Below are positions 46,292 through 54,675 of a stretch of DNA of 64,000 nucleotides, piece after piece. The notes under the pieces are model-generated. The model was not told the origin of the DNA, did no database searches, and worked only from the letters and a program-made list of their open reading frames with translations. The stretch comes from RYN-230 sp963713815 (GTDB taxonomy: Bacteria; Actinomycetota; Actinomycetes; Streptosporangiales; Streptosporangiaceae): NCBI GenBank assembly GCA_963713815.1, contig CAVQNH010000006.1, forward strand, positions 186,001-250,000, in the 5' to 3' direction. The position numbers and the translations under genes were made by a program. Each line of letters opens with the position of its first letter. Position 1 is the stretch's first letter.

Positions 46292-47467
46292 ATGACGAGT
46301 CCTGTCCGCACCAGGGTTATTGCACGGCCAAAGATTTTCGCTGCCCTGTCCTGCGCATTTGCGATGGTTATCCTCAGCGCGTGTTCGAGCTCCGGCGGTT
46401 CGAGCTCCGGCAGTTCGGCCTCCGGCGGTTCGGCGTCGGCCAGCGCGAGTTCGACCGCGGTCAAGGCGGCCCAGGTCACCGCGGCCAAGTGGGAGAAGGC
46501 GCCTACCGAGCTGGGCGTGACCACCCCGCTGAAGACCGCCCCGCCGAAAGGCAAAACGTTCGTGTGGCTGAACTGTGAGCTCTCCGCGTGCGCCCAGATC
46601 CTGGTTGGTGTCCGGCAGGCGGCCAGCGCTGCGGGCTGGAATCTGAAGGTGGTCCAGTACCAGCAGGCCAACCCGGCCACGGTCCTGAGCGCCTTCAAAC
46701 TCGCGCTCAACTACCACCCGGCGGCCGTCGGCCTCTCTGGACTCCCCGAGGCGGTGTGGTCGAGCATCATTCCCGCCTACAAGAAGGCAGGAGTGCCGAT
46801 CGTCGCAGGGTATGTCGGGCCGCTCGCGATGAATTCCACGGTTATCGGGAACATCAGCGGGCCGCCAGACGGCGTGGAGACCGGCCAGATCCTGGCTAAC
46901 TGGTTCGTCGCCGATTCAGGTGGCAAGGGACAAGCTCTCAACGTTCGCACCGACGAGCTTCCTTACCTGAAGACGTTCAGTGACGCTTTCCAGGCTGATG
47001 TGCAGAAGCAGTGCAGTGGCTGCAAGGTAACCAACCTGGACATGTCCGTGGCGGATGCGACGGGCGGCAAGGTGAACTCAGCCATCGTGTCCGATCTGCA
47101 GCGGAACCCGTCCATTAATTACGTGGTGGCGACCGAAGGTCCCTTCATCGACGGCCTGCCTGCCGCCCTCTCCGCGGCCGGCCTTTCCGGGAAGGTGAAG
47201 ATCGCCGGGGAGAACGGCGACGTGGAGAACCTGACCGACGTGAAGAACGGCACCGAGGCCGCCTTCACCGGCGCCTCGCTGCACATCGGGGGCTGGCAGT
47301 ACCTGGACGTCGCCATCCGGCACGCCGAGGGGATGACATTCGACCCCTACGACGGTACGCAGCCCAAGCAGCTGCTGACCAAGACGGTCCAGTTCAGCCC
47401 GGCCGCCGACTACGACGTGCCGGCGAACTACCCGCAGCAGTTCCGCAAGCTCTGGAAGCTTCCGTAG
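46292..47467 (+). CDS. CUT2-type ABC importer, substrate-binding lipoprotein
   Basis: 391 aa from the ATG at 46292, chosen because it gives a normal lipoprotein signal (ALSCAFAMVILSAC, lipidated Cys31); upstream in-frame starts to 46229 give an over-long leader. A Ser/Gly linker leads to a type I periplasmic-binding fold (GKTFVWLNCELSACAQILVGVRQAASAAGW, GLPEAVWSSIIPAYKKAGVPIV, VSDLQRNPSINYVVATEG). The cysteine pair QCSGC near the second lobe is unusual. It delivers ligand to the permease encoded downstream; ligand unknown, perhaps the growth substrate of the cluster rather than a sugar. Confidence 0.88.
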   Translation: MTSPVRTRVIARPKIFAALSCAFAMVILSACSSSGGSSSGSSASGGSASASASSTAVKAAQVTAAKWEKAPTELGVTTPLKTAPPKGKTFVWLNCELSACAQILVGVRQAASAAGWNLKVVQYQQANPATVLSAFKLALNYHPAAVGLSGLPEAVWSSIIPAYKKAGVPIVAGYVGPLAMNSTVIGNISGPPDGVETGQILANWFVADSGGKGQALNVRTDELPYLKTFSDAFQADVQKQCSGCKVTNLDMSVADATGGKVNSAIVSDLQRNPSINYVVATEGPFIDGLPAALSAAGLSGKVKIAGENGDVENLTDVKNGTEAAFTGASLHIGGWQYLDVAIRHAEGMTFDPYDGTQPKQLLTKTVQFSPAADYDVPANYPQQFRKLWKLP

Positions 47468-47529
47468 TCCTGGGCATTCTCCCCGGACGCCCCCGCCGCC
47501 CGGGCCAGCAGGAAGGCAGGGATGACCCG

Positions 47530-49185
47530 ATGACCGCACCGGCCGACACCGCACCGGCCCTGGCGGTCACCGGGCTGAGCAAGCGCTTCGGCGCCAGCGT
47601 CGCCCTCCAGGACGTGGATCTCGCGATCGGCCCCGGCGAGGTGCACGCCGTGCTCGGCGAGAACGGGTCGGGGAAGTCCACCCTCATCAAGATCCTCTCC
47701 GGTTTCCACCGGCCCGATGCCGGCACCGTCACCGTCGCGGGCCAGCCGCTCCCGTTCGGGCACCCGGCCAGCTCGTACCGGCTGGGAGCCCGCTTCGTGC
47801 ACCAGGATCTGGGCCTGGTGGACAGCATCCCGGTGCTGGACAACCTGGCCATCGGGGCCGGCTTCGCGACCACGCTGGGCACGATCTCCACCCGGCGCAG
47901 CAGTGCGCGGGCGAGAAAGGACCTGGCCCGGGTCGGCCTGGCTGTTGATCCCGGGGCCAGCGTGGGCAGCCTGTCCCCGGCCACGCGGACCGGGGTGGCC
48001 ATCGCCCGCGCCCTGCGGGAGGACCCGGGTTCTCCGGTGCGCCTCCTCGTCCTCGACGAGCCGACCGCCACCCTGCCGGCCACCGAGGTCGAGCGGCTGA
48101 TGGAGATCATCCGGAGGGTCTCGGCCGCGGGGGTCGGCGTCCTCTACGTCACCCACCGGCTGGACGAGATCTTCACGATCGCCGCGAACGTGACCGTGCT
48201 GCGGGACGGCCGGGAGGTGGCCACCGTGCCGACGTCCTCCCTGGACCACCGCCGCCTGGTCGACCTGCTGGTGGGCGAGGAACTGGCCGTCGCGCACCAT
48301 GAGGCGGAGACCCTGCAGCCTGAGCGGGAGAGGCCGTCCGGGCTGGAAGGGCAGTCCGGCGGGGAGCGGCCGGCCTTGTCGCTGCGGGGGATCACGGCCG
48401 CCTCACTCGACGGCTTCTCCGCGGACTTCAGGGCCGGCCAGATCACCGGGATCGCCGGCATCACCGGCTCAGGCCGCGAAACGGTGCTGGGCGCCGCCTT
48501 CGGGGCCACCGGCCGGACCGGCGAGGTGATGACCGCTGGCGGTGTGCGGCTCGCGCCGTCCCGGCCGGACCTGGCCATGCGGCACGGCCTGGCCTACCTG
48601 CCGGCCGACCGGGTCCGGAACGCGGCGATCCTGAGCCTCTCGGCCCGGGAAAACATCGCGCTGTCCAGCCTGCGGCCGTTCCGCAGGTTCGGCACGATGT
48701 GGCGCCGGCCCGAGCGCCGGACCGCGCTCAGCTGGTTCGAGCGGCTCAGCGTCCGGCCGCCGGGTCTGGTCGACCTGCCCCTGGAGTCGTTCAGCGGCGG
48801 CAACCAGCAGAAGATCATGTTCGCCAAGTGGCTGCGCCGCGAGCCTGCGGTGTTCCTGCTCGATGAGCCGACCCAGGGCGTGGACGTGGGCGCCAAGGCC
48901 GTGCTGCACGCCCAGCTGGTGCAGGCGGCCGCGGCGGGCGCCGCCATCGTGATCAGTTCCTCGGACGTCGACGAGCTGGCCGCCATCTGCCAGCGCGTGA
49001 TCGTGTGCCGGGACGGGCGGCCCGCCGCCGACCTGCTGGGCGGTGACGTATCCGCCCGGGCCATCAGCCGGGAGTGCCTGCTGGGCAGTGCGCCCGCGAC
49101 CAGCGGCGCTTCCCCGGGTGCTTTCCCGGCCACTGCTTCCCCGACCGGGGGCTCCCTCGACCAGGAAAGGTCGCCGGGCACATGA
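47530..49185 (+). CDS. CUT2-type ABC importer ATPase (two NBDs, RbsA-like)
   Basis: 551 aa. NBD1 has Walker A GENGSGKST, a degenerate signature (SLSPATRTGVAIAR in place of LSGG) and Walker B LLVLDEPTATL with VTHRLDE. NBD2 starts near residue 275 with a degenerate P-loop (GITGSGRET, no Lys) and an intact signature SGGNQQK with VFLLDEPTQGVDVG. Such asymmetric sites are normal for ribose-type ATPases. A Ser/Pro-rich tail ends the protein. Translation couples to the permease through ATGA. Confidence 0.9.
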   Translation: MTAPADTAPALAVTGLSKRFGASVALQDVDLAIGPGEVHAVLGENGSGKSTLIKILSGFHRPDAGTVTVAGQPLPFGHPASSYRLGARFVHQDLGLVDSIPVLDNLAIGAGFATTLGTISTRRSSARARKDLARVGLAVDPGASVGSLSPATRTGVAIARALREDPGSPVRLLVLDEPTATLPATEVERLMEIIRRVSAAGVGVLYVTHRLDEIFTIAANVTVLRDGREVATVPTSSLDHRRLVDLLVGEELAVAHHEAETLQPERERPSGLEGQSGGERPALSLRGITAASLDGFSADFRAGQITGIAGITGSGRETVLGAAFGATGRTGEVMTAGGVRLAPSRPDLAMRHGLAYLPADRVRNAAILSLSARENIALSSLRPFRRFGTMWRRPERRTALSWFERLSVRPPGLVDLPLESFSGGNQQKIMFAKWLRREPAVFLLDEPTQGVDVGAKAVLHAQLVQAAAAGAAIVISSSDVDELAAICQRVIVCRDGRPAADLLGGDVSARAISRECLLGSAPATSGASPGAFPATASPTGGSLDQERSPGT

Positions 49186-50289
49186 GAATCATCGGTAAGC
49201 GGCCCGGGTTCGGGTTCGACCGCTTCAGCGGCCTGTACCTGTGGGCCCTGTTCATCCTGATCTTCGGGATCTGGGAACCCCACCTCTTCCTCACGCTCGG
49301 CACCGTGCACTCGATCGCCTCCGAGCAGGCCGTGGCCGCGCTGCTCGCGCTGGCCGTGGTCGTCCCGCTCGCGACCGGCGCGTTCGACCTCAGCATCGGG
49401 GCCACCGCGAACCTCAGCGCCGTGGTGGTCGCCATCCTCCAGACGCAGCAGCACTGGCCGATGTGGCCGGCCATCGCGGTGGCGCTCCTCATCGGGGTGC
49501 TGATCGGGGCGGTGAACGGCTTCATCATCGTGCGCCTGCAGGTGAACGCGTTCATCGCGACGCTCGGCATGGCCACCATCGTGGGCGCGGTCGAGACCAT
49601 CGTCAGCGGGAACAGCCAGCCGCAGCCGCCGACGTCCTCGACCTGGGCAAGTCTCACCCAGTTCCAGATCCTCGGCTTCCAGGCCATTTTCTTCTACGTG
49701 ATCATCGTCGCCCTGATCAGCTGGTGGTTCCTGGAACGGACCCCGGCCGGCCGGTACATGTACGCGACGGGCGGGAACGGCGTGGCCGCGCGGCTGTCCG
49801 GGGTGCGGGTCGGCGGCTGGACGTGGCTGTCCCTGATCTTCTCCGGCACGGTCGCCGGCCTGGCCGGGGTCCTGTTCTCGTCGCAGAGCGGGCCCTCGCT
49901 CACCTTCGGCGCCGCGCTGCTGCTGCCGGCCTACGCGGCCGCGTTCCTCGGCTCGACGCAGCTGCGCCCGGGCCGGTTCAACGTGTGGGGCACAGTGCTG
50001 GCGGTCTTTGTCCTGGCTACCGGGGTCTACGGGGTTCAGCTGATCACCAGCGCGCAGTGGCTCAACGACATGTTCAACGGCGTCGCCCTGATCGTGGCGG
50101 TGTCCTTCGCGGTCTGGCGGCAGCGCCGCGCCCGCGCCGACCCGGCCCCGGCCCAGGCCGCCGGGTCGTCCGCGGCCGGGGCTGATCCTGGACCGGCGAC
50201 GGCGGCCCCACGGATCGGCCAACGGCCAGTCTCCTGGCCTGCGCGGCTCACCGGCGGACGACAATGCGGCCCCGGGGCGGGCTCCGTGA
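49182..50289 (+). CDS. CUT2-type ABC importer permease (RbsC-like), 3' end uncertain
   Basis: ATG at 49182. About 8-10 membrane segments; family motifs ATGAFDLSIGATANLSAVVVA, VNGFIIVRLQVNAFIATLGMATI and GAALLLPAYAAAFLGSTQLRPGRFNVWGT. Similarity to the family ends near SFAVWRQRR (about 50125). The frame as read stays open to 51068, far into the next gene, which is improbable; with one inserted base removed the stop would be TGA at 50287-50289, the end used here. A stop at 50185 in the third frame is the other option. Confidence 0.8.
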
Positions 50290-50358
50290 TCACTGGCCAG
50301 CCCGGGACACTGGTGACGGCATCGCTGGCCACGCGGGTGGCATGGGAGGGAGCAGGCA

Positions 50359-51531
50359 GTGGACGACGCAGACCGGGCCGGCGCGTCAGGGCCGCTCCGC
50401 GGGTTCCGCATCATCGAGCTGGCCGGGATCGGCCCCGCGCCGTACGCGGCCATGCTGCTGAGCGACCTGGGTGCGGACGTCATCCGGGTCGAGCGGACGG
50501 ACACCGCCGCCAAGGCCGGGCCCGCCGTGCCCGGCGACATCGTCAACCGGGGCCGCCGGTCGGTCGCGGTGGACCTGAAGTCGGCGGCGGGCACGGCGCT
50601 GGTCCTGGACCTGGTCAGCCACGCGGACGCCCTGCTCGACCCGTACCGGCCCGGCGCCGCCGAGCGGCTCGGCATCGGCCCGGATGCGTGCCTGGCCCGG
50701 CGCCCGGAACTCGTGTACGGGCGGATGACCGGCTGGGGACAGGACGGCCCGCTGGCCCGGCACGCCGGTCACGACATCAACTACGTGGCGCTGGCCGGCG
50801 CGCTGGCCCACATCGGCCGGGCCGGGCAGCCGCCGGTGCCGCCGCTGAACCTGGTCGGCGACATGGGCGGCGGCGGGCTGTTCCTCGCCTTCGGCGTGGT
50901 GTGCGGGCTGCTCGAGGCGCGCCGGACCGGCCGGGGGCAGGTGGTGGACGCCGCCATGATCGACGGCGTGTCCTCGCTGATGACCATGGTGTGGGGCTAC
51001 CACGCCCAGGGCCTCTACTCCCTGGAGCGGGGGCACAACGTCATCGACTCCGGCGCGCCGTTCTATGACGTGTACGAGTGCGCCGACGGCAAGTACGTCT
51101 CGGTCGGCCCGATCGAGCACCGGTTCTACGCCCGCCTGCTCGAGGTGCTCGGCCTCCGCCTGGACGACCTGCCACCCCGCCGCGACCAGGACCAGTGGCC
51201 GGCCGCCCGGGAACGGCTGGCGGCGGTCTTCCGCCAGCGCACCCGGGACGAGTGGTGCGCCCGGCTGGAGGGGGAGCGGGACATCTGCTTCGCGCCGGTC
51301 CTCGATCTGGCCGAGGCCCCGCAGCACCCGCATCATCAGGCGCGGGGCACGTTCGCGCACGACGGGGGGATCATCCAGCCCGCTCCGGCGCCCCGGTTCA
51401 GCGCCACCCCCGGCGCGATCCAGCGGCCGCCGGCCCGGCCCGGAGAGCACACCGACGAGGTGCTCGCCGAGTGGCTGTCCCTGGACGGCGGCACGCTGGC
51501 CGGCCTCCGCGACCAGGGCACCGTCGCTTAA
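50359..51531 (+). CDS. Alpha-methylacyl-CoA racemase-like family III protein
   Basis: 390 aa, GTG at 50359 with GGGAGGGAGCAG upstream. LRGFRIIELAGIGPAPYAAMLLSDLGADVIRVE, the catalytic histidine in GHDINYVALAGALAHIGR and the aspartate in NLVGDMGGGGLFLAFG match AMACR/MCR enzymes, which epimerise 2-methylacyl-CoAs so that the S-isomer can enter beta-oxidation. This supports a branched-chain substrate such as an isoprenoid or steroid side chain. A 16-bp-period direct repeat of GCTTAACTATCCGG follows at its 3' end. Confidence 0.88.
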   Translation: MDDADRAGASGPLRGFRIIELAGIGPAPYAAMLLSDLGADVIRVERTDTAAKAGPAVPGDIVNRGRRSVAVDLKSAAGTALVLDLVSHADALLDPYRPGAAERLGIGPDACLARRPELVYGRMTGWGQDGPLARHAGHDINYVALAGALAHIGRAGQPPVPPLNLVGDMGGGGLFLAFGVVCGLLEARRTGRGQVVDAAMIDGVSSLMTMVWGYHAQGLYSLERGHNVIDSGAPFYDVYECADGKYVSVGPIEHRFYARLLEVLGLRLDDLPPRRDQDQWPAARERLAAVFRQRTRDEWCARLEGERDICFAPVLDLAEAPQHPHHQARGTFAHDGGIIQPAPAPRFSATPGAIQRPPARPGEHTDEVLAEWLSLDGGTLAGLRDQGTVA

Positions 51532-51611
51532 CTATCCGGGCGCTTAACTATCCGGACCGCCTCACCGCCGAGGCTGCCTGACCTGATGCCCGCCAGGTCA
51601 ACCCTGAGGGG

Positions 51612-52883
51612 CTAGCGCGCGCGGGGGAGCTTGAGGACCCGCTCCGCGATGATGCCGAGCTGGATCTCGGAGGTGCCGCCGCCGATGGTGTCCGAGCGGG
51701 AGAACAGGAACGCGCGCTGCAGGGCCGACGCCGGGTAGTCGGCCCGCCCCCGGCGCAGCCCGACGCCGGGGATCCAGTTGCCCTCGTCAGCCGGGTCGCC
51801 GGTGAGCACCTGGCCGTCCGGGCCGAGCAGGTCCATGGCCAGGTCCAGCGTGTCCTGGTGGGTCCGCGACCACCACAGCTTGGTGGTGGCCCGGAGCGCG
51901 TCGGCCTGGTGGGTGCCGTTGAGCGCGTCGAACAGCAGCCGCTGGTTACCGAACTTGATCAGCTGGACCTTGATCCACTGCTGGACCAGGCGGTCGCGGG
52001 TCAGCGGATCCTCGCTGGCGCCGCGCTCCCGGGCCAGGTCGATGATGCCGGCCAGCTCCTTCTCGAACCGCTGGTGGCTCATGCTGGACGACACGCCCCG
52101 CTCGAAGCCGAGCGTGGTCATCGCGACCGTCCAGCCGTTGCCGCGCCCGCCGACGACGGCGCCCGCCGGGGCGCGGGCGTCGGTGAAGAACACCTCGCTG
52201 AACTCCGCCGCCCCGTCCAGCTGCTCGATGGGGCGCACCTCCACCCCGGGCTGCCGCATCGGCACCAGCAGGTAGGACAGGCCCTTGTGCCGGCGCTCGT
52301 CCGGCTCGGTGCGGGCCAGCAGGAAGATGTAGTCGGCCTCGTCGGCCCGGGTGGTCCAGGTCTTCTGGCCGTTGATCACCCAGTGCTCGTCCTCCGCCCG
52401 CCTCCCGCCCCTCCCGGCCTTTTCCAGCCGGGCCGAGGTGCGCAGGCTGGCCAGGTCGGACCCGGCGTCCGGCTCGGAGAAGCCCTGGCACCAGGAGATC
52501 TCGCCCCGCAGGATCTTCGGGATGAACGTGCTCTTCTGCTCCTCGGTGCCCCAGCGCAGGATCGTCGGGCCGACCAGCGTGTCACCGAACCAGTCGGCCC
52601 GCAGCGGCGCCTTGGCCCGGCTGAACTCCTCGGCCAGGATCAGCGACTCCAGCTGGGACAGGCCCCGGCCGCCGTACTCGGCCGGCCAGGACGCGCAGAT
52701 CCAGCCCGCCGCGTAGAGCTTCTCGTTCCACTCCTGCCGGAACTTCGCACGCTCCTCCGGAGACTGCCCGCCCGGCCGCGGGGGCCAGTCCCCGGGCAGG
52801 TTCTCCGCCAGCCAGGCGCGGACCTCGGCCCGGAAACCGGCCGCCTCGCCCTCGTAGTCGACAATCACCTGCGCCGCCGCCAC
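51612..52883 (-). CDS. Acyl-CoA dehydrogenase (FadE, GGT variant)
   Basis: 423 aa from a GTG at 52883. FAD-contact motifs WCQGFSEPDAGSDLASL and WVINGQKTWTTRADEADYIFLLART are intact. At the C-terminus SDTIGGGTSEIQLGIIAERVL shows glycine where many ACADs place the catalytic glutamate, as in subunits of heteromeric steroid-pathway dehydrogenases. Divergent from another ACAD with operator copy 4 between them, so the two may form one enzyme. Confidence 0.88.
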   Translation of the reverse strand: MAAAQVIVDYEGEAAGFRAEVRAWLAENLPGDWPPRPGGQSPEERAKFRQEWNEKLYAAGWICASWPAEYGGRGLSQLESLILAEEFSRAKAPLRADWFGDTLVGPTILRWGTEEQKSTFIPKILRGEISWCQGFSEPDAGSDLASLRTSARLEKAGRGGRRAEDEHWVINGQKTWTTRADEADYIFLLARTEPDERRHKGLSYLLVPMRQPGVEVRPIEQLDGAAEFSEVFFTDARAPAGAVVGGRGNGWTVAMTTLGFERGVSSSMSHQRFEKELAGIIDLARERGASEDPLTRDRLVQQWIKVQLIKFGNQRLLFDALNGTHQADALRATTKLWWSRTHQDTLDLAMDLLGPDGQVLTGDPADEGNWIPGVGLRRGRADYPASALQRAFLFSRSDTIGGGTSEIQLGIIAERVLKLPRAR

Positions 52884-52921
52884 CTTGACATACTCACAGC
52901 ATCCAGCCAGACTCAGAGCTT

Positions 52922-52939
52922 GTCAACACTAGCGTTGAC
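52922..52939. promoter_or_regulatory. Operator copy 4 between divergent ACAD genes
   Basis: GTCAACACTAGCGTTGAC, identical over 17 bases to the copy at 42192. Placed to control both flanking acyl-CoA dehydrogenase genes; each strand presents a TTGAC -35 core. Confidence 0.75.
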
Positions 52940-53023
52940 CAGGCTCTGCTGACCAGGCCGGCGCCGATCAGTCCGTTATTGGTCAGGGTGCCGTGCGGTC
53001 AGGGCAGCGCTGCGGGAGGCCAG

Positions 53024-54163
53024 GTGCTCATCGGGTTCACCAGCGAGCAGTCCCAGCTCCGGGACGCGACCCGCGACCTGCTGGCCGGGGTCTCGTCCGA
53101 GGCGCGCGTCCGGGCCCTGATGCCCGACCCGGCCGGCAGCGACCCCGCCGCCTGGCGGGAGCTGGCCGGGCTGGGCCTGCCCGGCATCGCGATTCCCGAG
53201 CGGTTCGGCGGGGACGGCGGGTCCCTCGCCGATCAGGGCGTCGTGCTGGAAGAGATGGGCCGCGTCCTGTGCGGCGGCCCGTACTTCAGCACCGCGGTGC
53301 TGGCCGCCCAGACCCTGCTCGCCGCCCCCGACGGCGACCCGGTCGCCACCGAGCTGCTGGAAGGGATCTGCGCCGGGGGCCTGACCGTCACGCTCGCGGT
53401 CACCGAGGCTGGCGGCCGGTGGGACGAGGCGGGCGTCACGCTCCCGGCTGTGCCGGGTGCGTCCGGCTGGGAGCTGACCGGCAGCAAGACGTTCGTGCCC
53501 GACGGGGCCACCGCGGACGTGATCCTGGTCCCGGCCCGCACGGCCGCGGGCATCAGCCTGTTCGCGGTGCCCGGCCCGGCGGCGGGACTGGCGCGGGTGC
53601 CGTTGCCGGCCATGGACCAGACCCGCAAGCAGGCCCGGCTCGACTTCACCGCCGCCGGCGGCCGCCTGATCGGCGCGGACGGCGCCGGGTGGGGCGTCAT
53701 CGAGCGCGGACTGCGGCGGGCCGCGGCCGGGCTGGCCGCGGAGCAGGCCGGCGGGGCGCAGCGGGTGCTGGAACTGATGGTGGAGCACGCCCGGACCCGG
53801 CATCAGTTCGGCCGGCCGATCGGCTCCTTCCAGGCCGTCCAGCACACCTGCGCGGCCGTCCTGGTCGAGGTCGAGGCGGCCAGGTCAGCCGCGTACTACG
53901 CCCTGCGCACCGCAGCGGCCCAGCCCGCTGAAGCCTCCCAGTCCGGGGAAGACGAGCTGGCCGTGGTGGCCAGCCTGGCCAAGGCCGTCTGCTCCGAGAC
54001 CTACCGGCACGCCGCCGACGCGGCCATCCAGGTCTTCGGCGGGATCGCGCTGACCTGGGAACACCCCATCCAGCTCTACTTCAAGCGGGCCCGCTCCTCC
54101 GAGATCCTGCTCGGCGCCCCCGCCTACCACCGCGACCTCCTGGCCCGCCACCTCGCCCTCTGA
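53024..54163 (+). CDS. Acyl-CoA dehydrogenase (second FadE subunit type)
   Basis: 379 aa from the GTG at 53024, which has GGGAGG about 5 bases upstream; the frame extends to 52979. N-terminal FTSEQSQLRDATRDLLAG, the region VQHTCAAVLVEVEAARSAAYYAL and C-terminal QVFGGIALTWEHPIQLYFKRARSSEILLG are typical of the FadE subunits that pair with a partner. The substrate is probably a CoA thioester with a cyclic or branched moiety. Confidence 0.87.
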   Translation: MLIGFTSEQSQLRDATRDLLAGVSSEARVRALMPDPAGSDPAAWRELAGLGLPGIAIPERFGGDGGSLADQGVVLEEMGRVLCGGPYFSTAVLAAQTLLAAPDGDPVATELLEGICAGGLTVTLAVTEAGGRWDEAGVTLPAVPGASGWELTGSKTFVPDGATADVILVPARTAAGISLFAVPGPAAGLARVPLPAMDQTRKQARLDFTAAGGRLIGADGAGWGVIERGLRRAAAGLAAEQAGGAQRVLELMVEHARTRHQFGRPIGSFQAVQHTCAAVLVEVEAARSAAYYALRTAAAQPAEASQSGEDELAVVASLAKAVCSETYRHAADAAIQVFGGIALTWEHPIQLYFKRARSSEILLGAPAYHRDLLARHLAL

Positions 54164-54173
54164 GCACATCAGC

Positions 54174-54213
54174 GTGGTGCAAAGTGCGCGGCCGGCGGCG
54201 CACTTTGCTCCAC
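54174..54213. repeat. 40-bp near-perfect inverted repeat
   Basis: GCAAAGTGCGC (54179-54189) and GCGCACTTTGC (54198-54208) are perfect arms, extended by GTGG/CCAC after one mismatch. It lies between the ACAD stop and the nucleotidyltransferase-like gene and could be a terminator or an operator. Confidence 0.6.
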
Positions 54214-54243
54214 GATCATTCGGCCGCCACCTAAGGTGACTTC

Positions 54244-54669
54244 GTGAGCGCCCAGCAAGAGCGACCCGGGTATCCGGCGCCGGTGCTGGCCGCGGCGATC
54301 CTGGCCGCGGAGGGCGTGTCTTTCCTGCTGGTCGGCAGCGCGGCCTTGTGGCTGCACGGCGAGGCGATTTCCGTGGCCGATGCCGACGTGGTGATCGAGC
54401 CGGCCGAGGAGAATCTGCGCCGTCTGGGGGACGCGCTGGCCGAGCTTGCCCTCCGGCCCGGGGAGGTCCCGAGAGTCCGGGCCCTGTCGTGGCTGACCAT
54501 GCTCGGTGTGGTTACGGCGTATGGCAGGGTGGACTGCCTGCTGGAACGCGGCCGGCTCGAGTGGCAGAGGCTACGCCAGTCCGCGGTGAGGATCCCGGTA
54601 GCGGATGTCGATGTCCCGGTGGCGGCCCAGGCGGATGTCTGGGACCTGCGGCGCCGGTTCAAGGGGTAA
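54244..54669 (+). CDS. Nucleotidyltransferase-like protein
   Basis: 141 aa from a GTG at 54244 (AAGGTGA upstream). The core FLLVGSAALWLHGEAISVADADVVIEP fits the small nucleotidyltransferase fold (G-S then D-x-D), as in MNT/AbiEii-type proteins, although the second acidic pair is not obvious. Followed after 6 bp by the GyrA-like gene, so they form an operon. Function unknown; substrate transfer to RNA or protein is only a family-based suggestion. Confidence 0.6.
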   Translation: MSAQQERPGYPAPVLAAAILAAEGVSFLLVGSAALWLHGEAISVADADVVIEPAEENLRRLGDALAELALRPGEVPRVRALSWLTMLGVVTAYGRVDCLLERGRLEWQRLRQSAVRIPVADVDVPVAAQADVWDLRRRFKG

Positions 54670-54675
54670 GCACGC

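Noticed and set aside
48594..50675. Minus-strand ORF of 693 codons
   Set aside because: Antisense to the ABC importer genes, low-complexity translation, no family motif.
49182..51068. Permease extended to a 629-codon protein reaching into the AMACR-like gene
   Set aside because: Residues after about 315 are antithetical to a membrane protein and overlap about 700 bp of a strongly supported gene in another frame; a one-base error is simpler.
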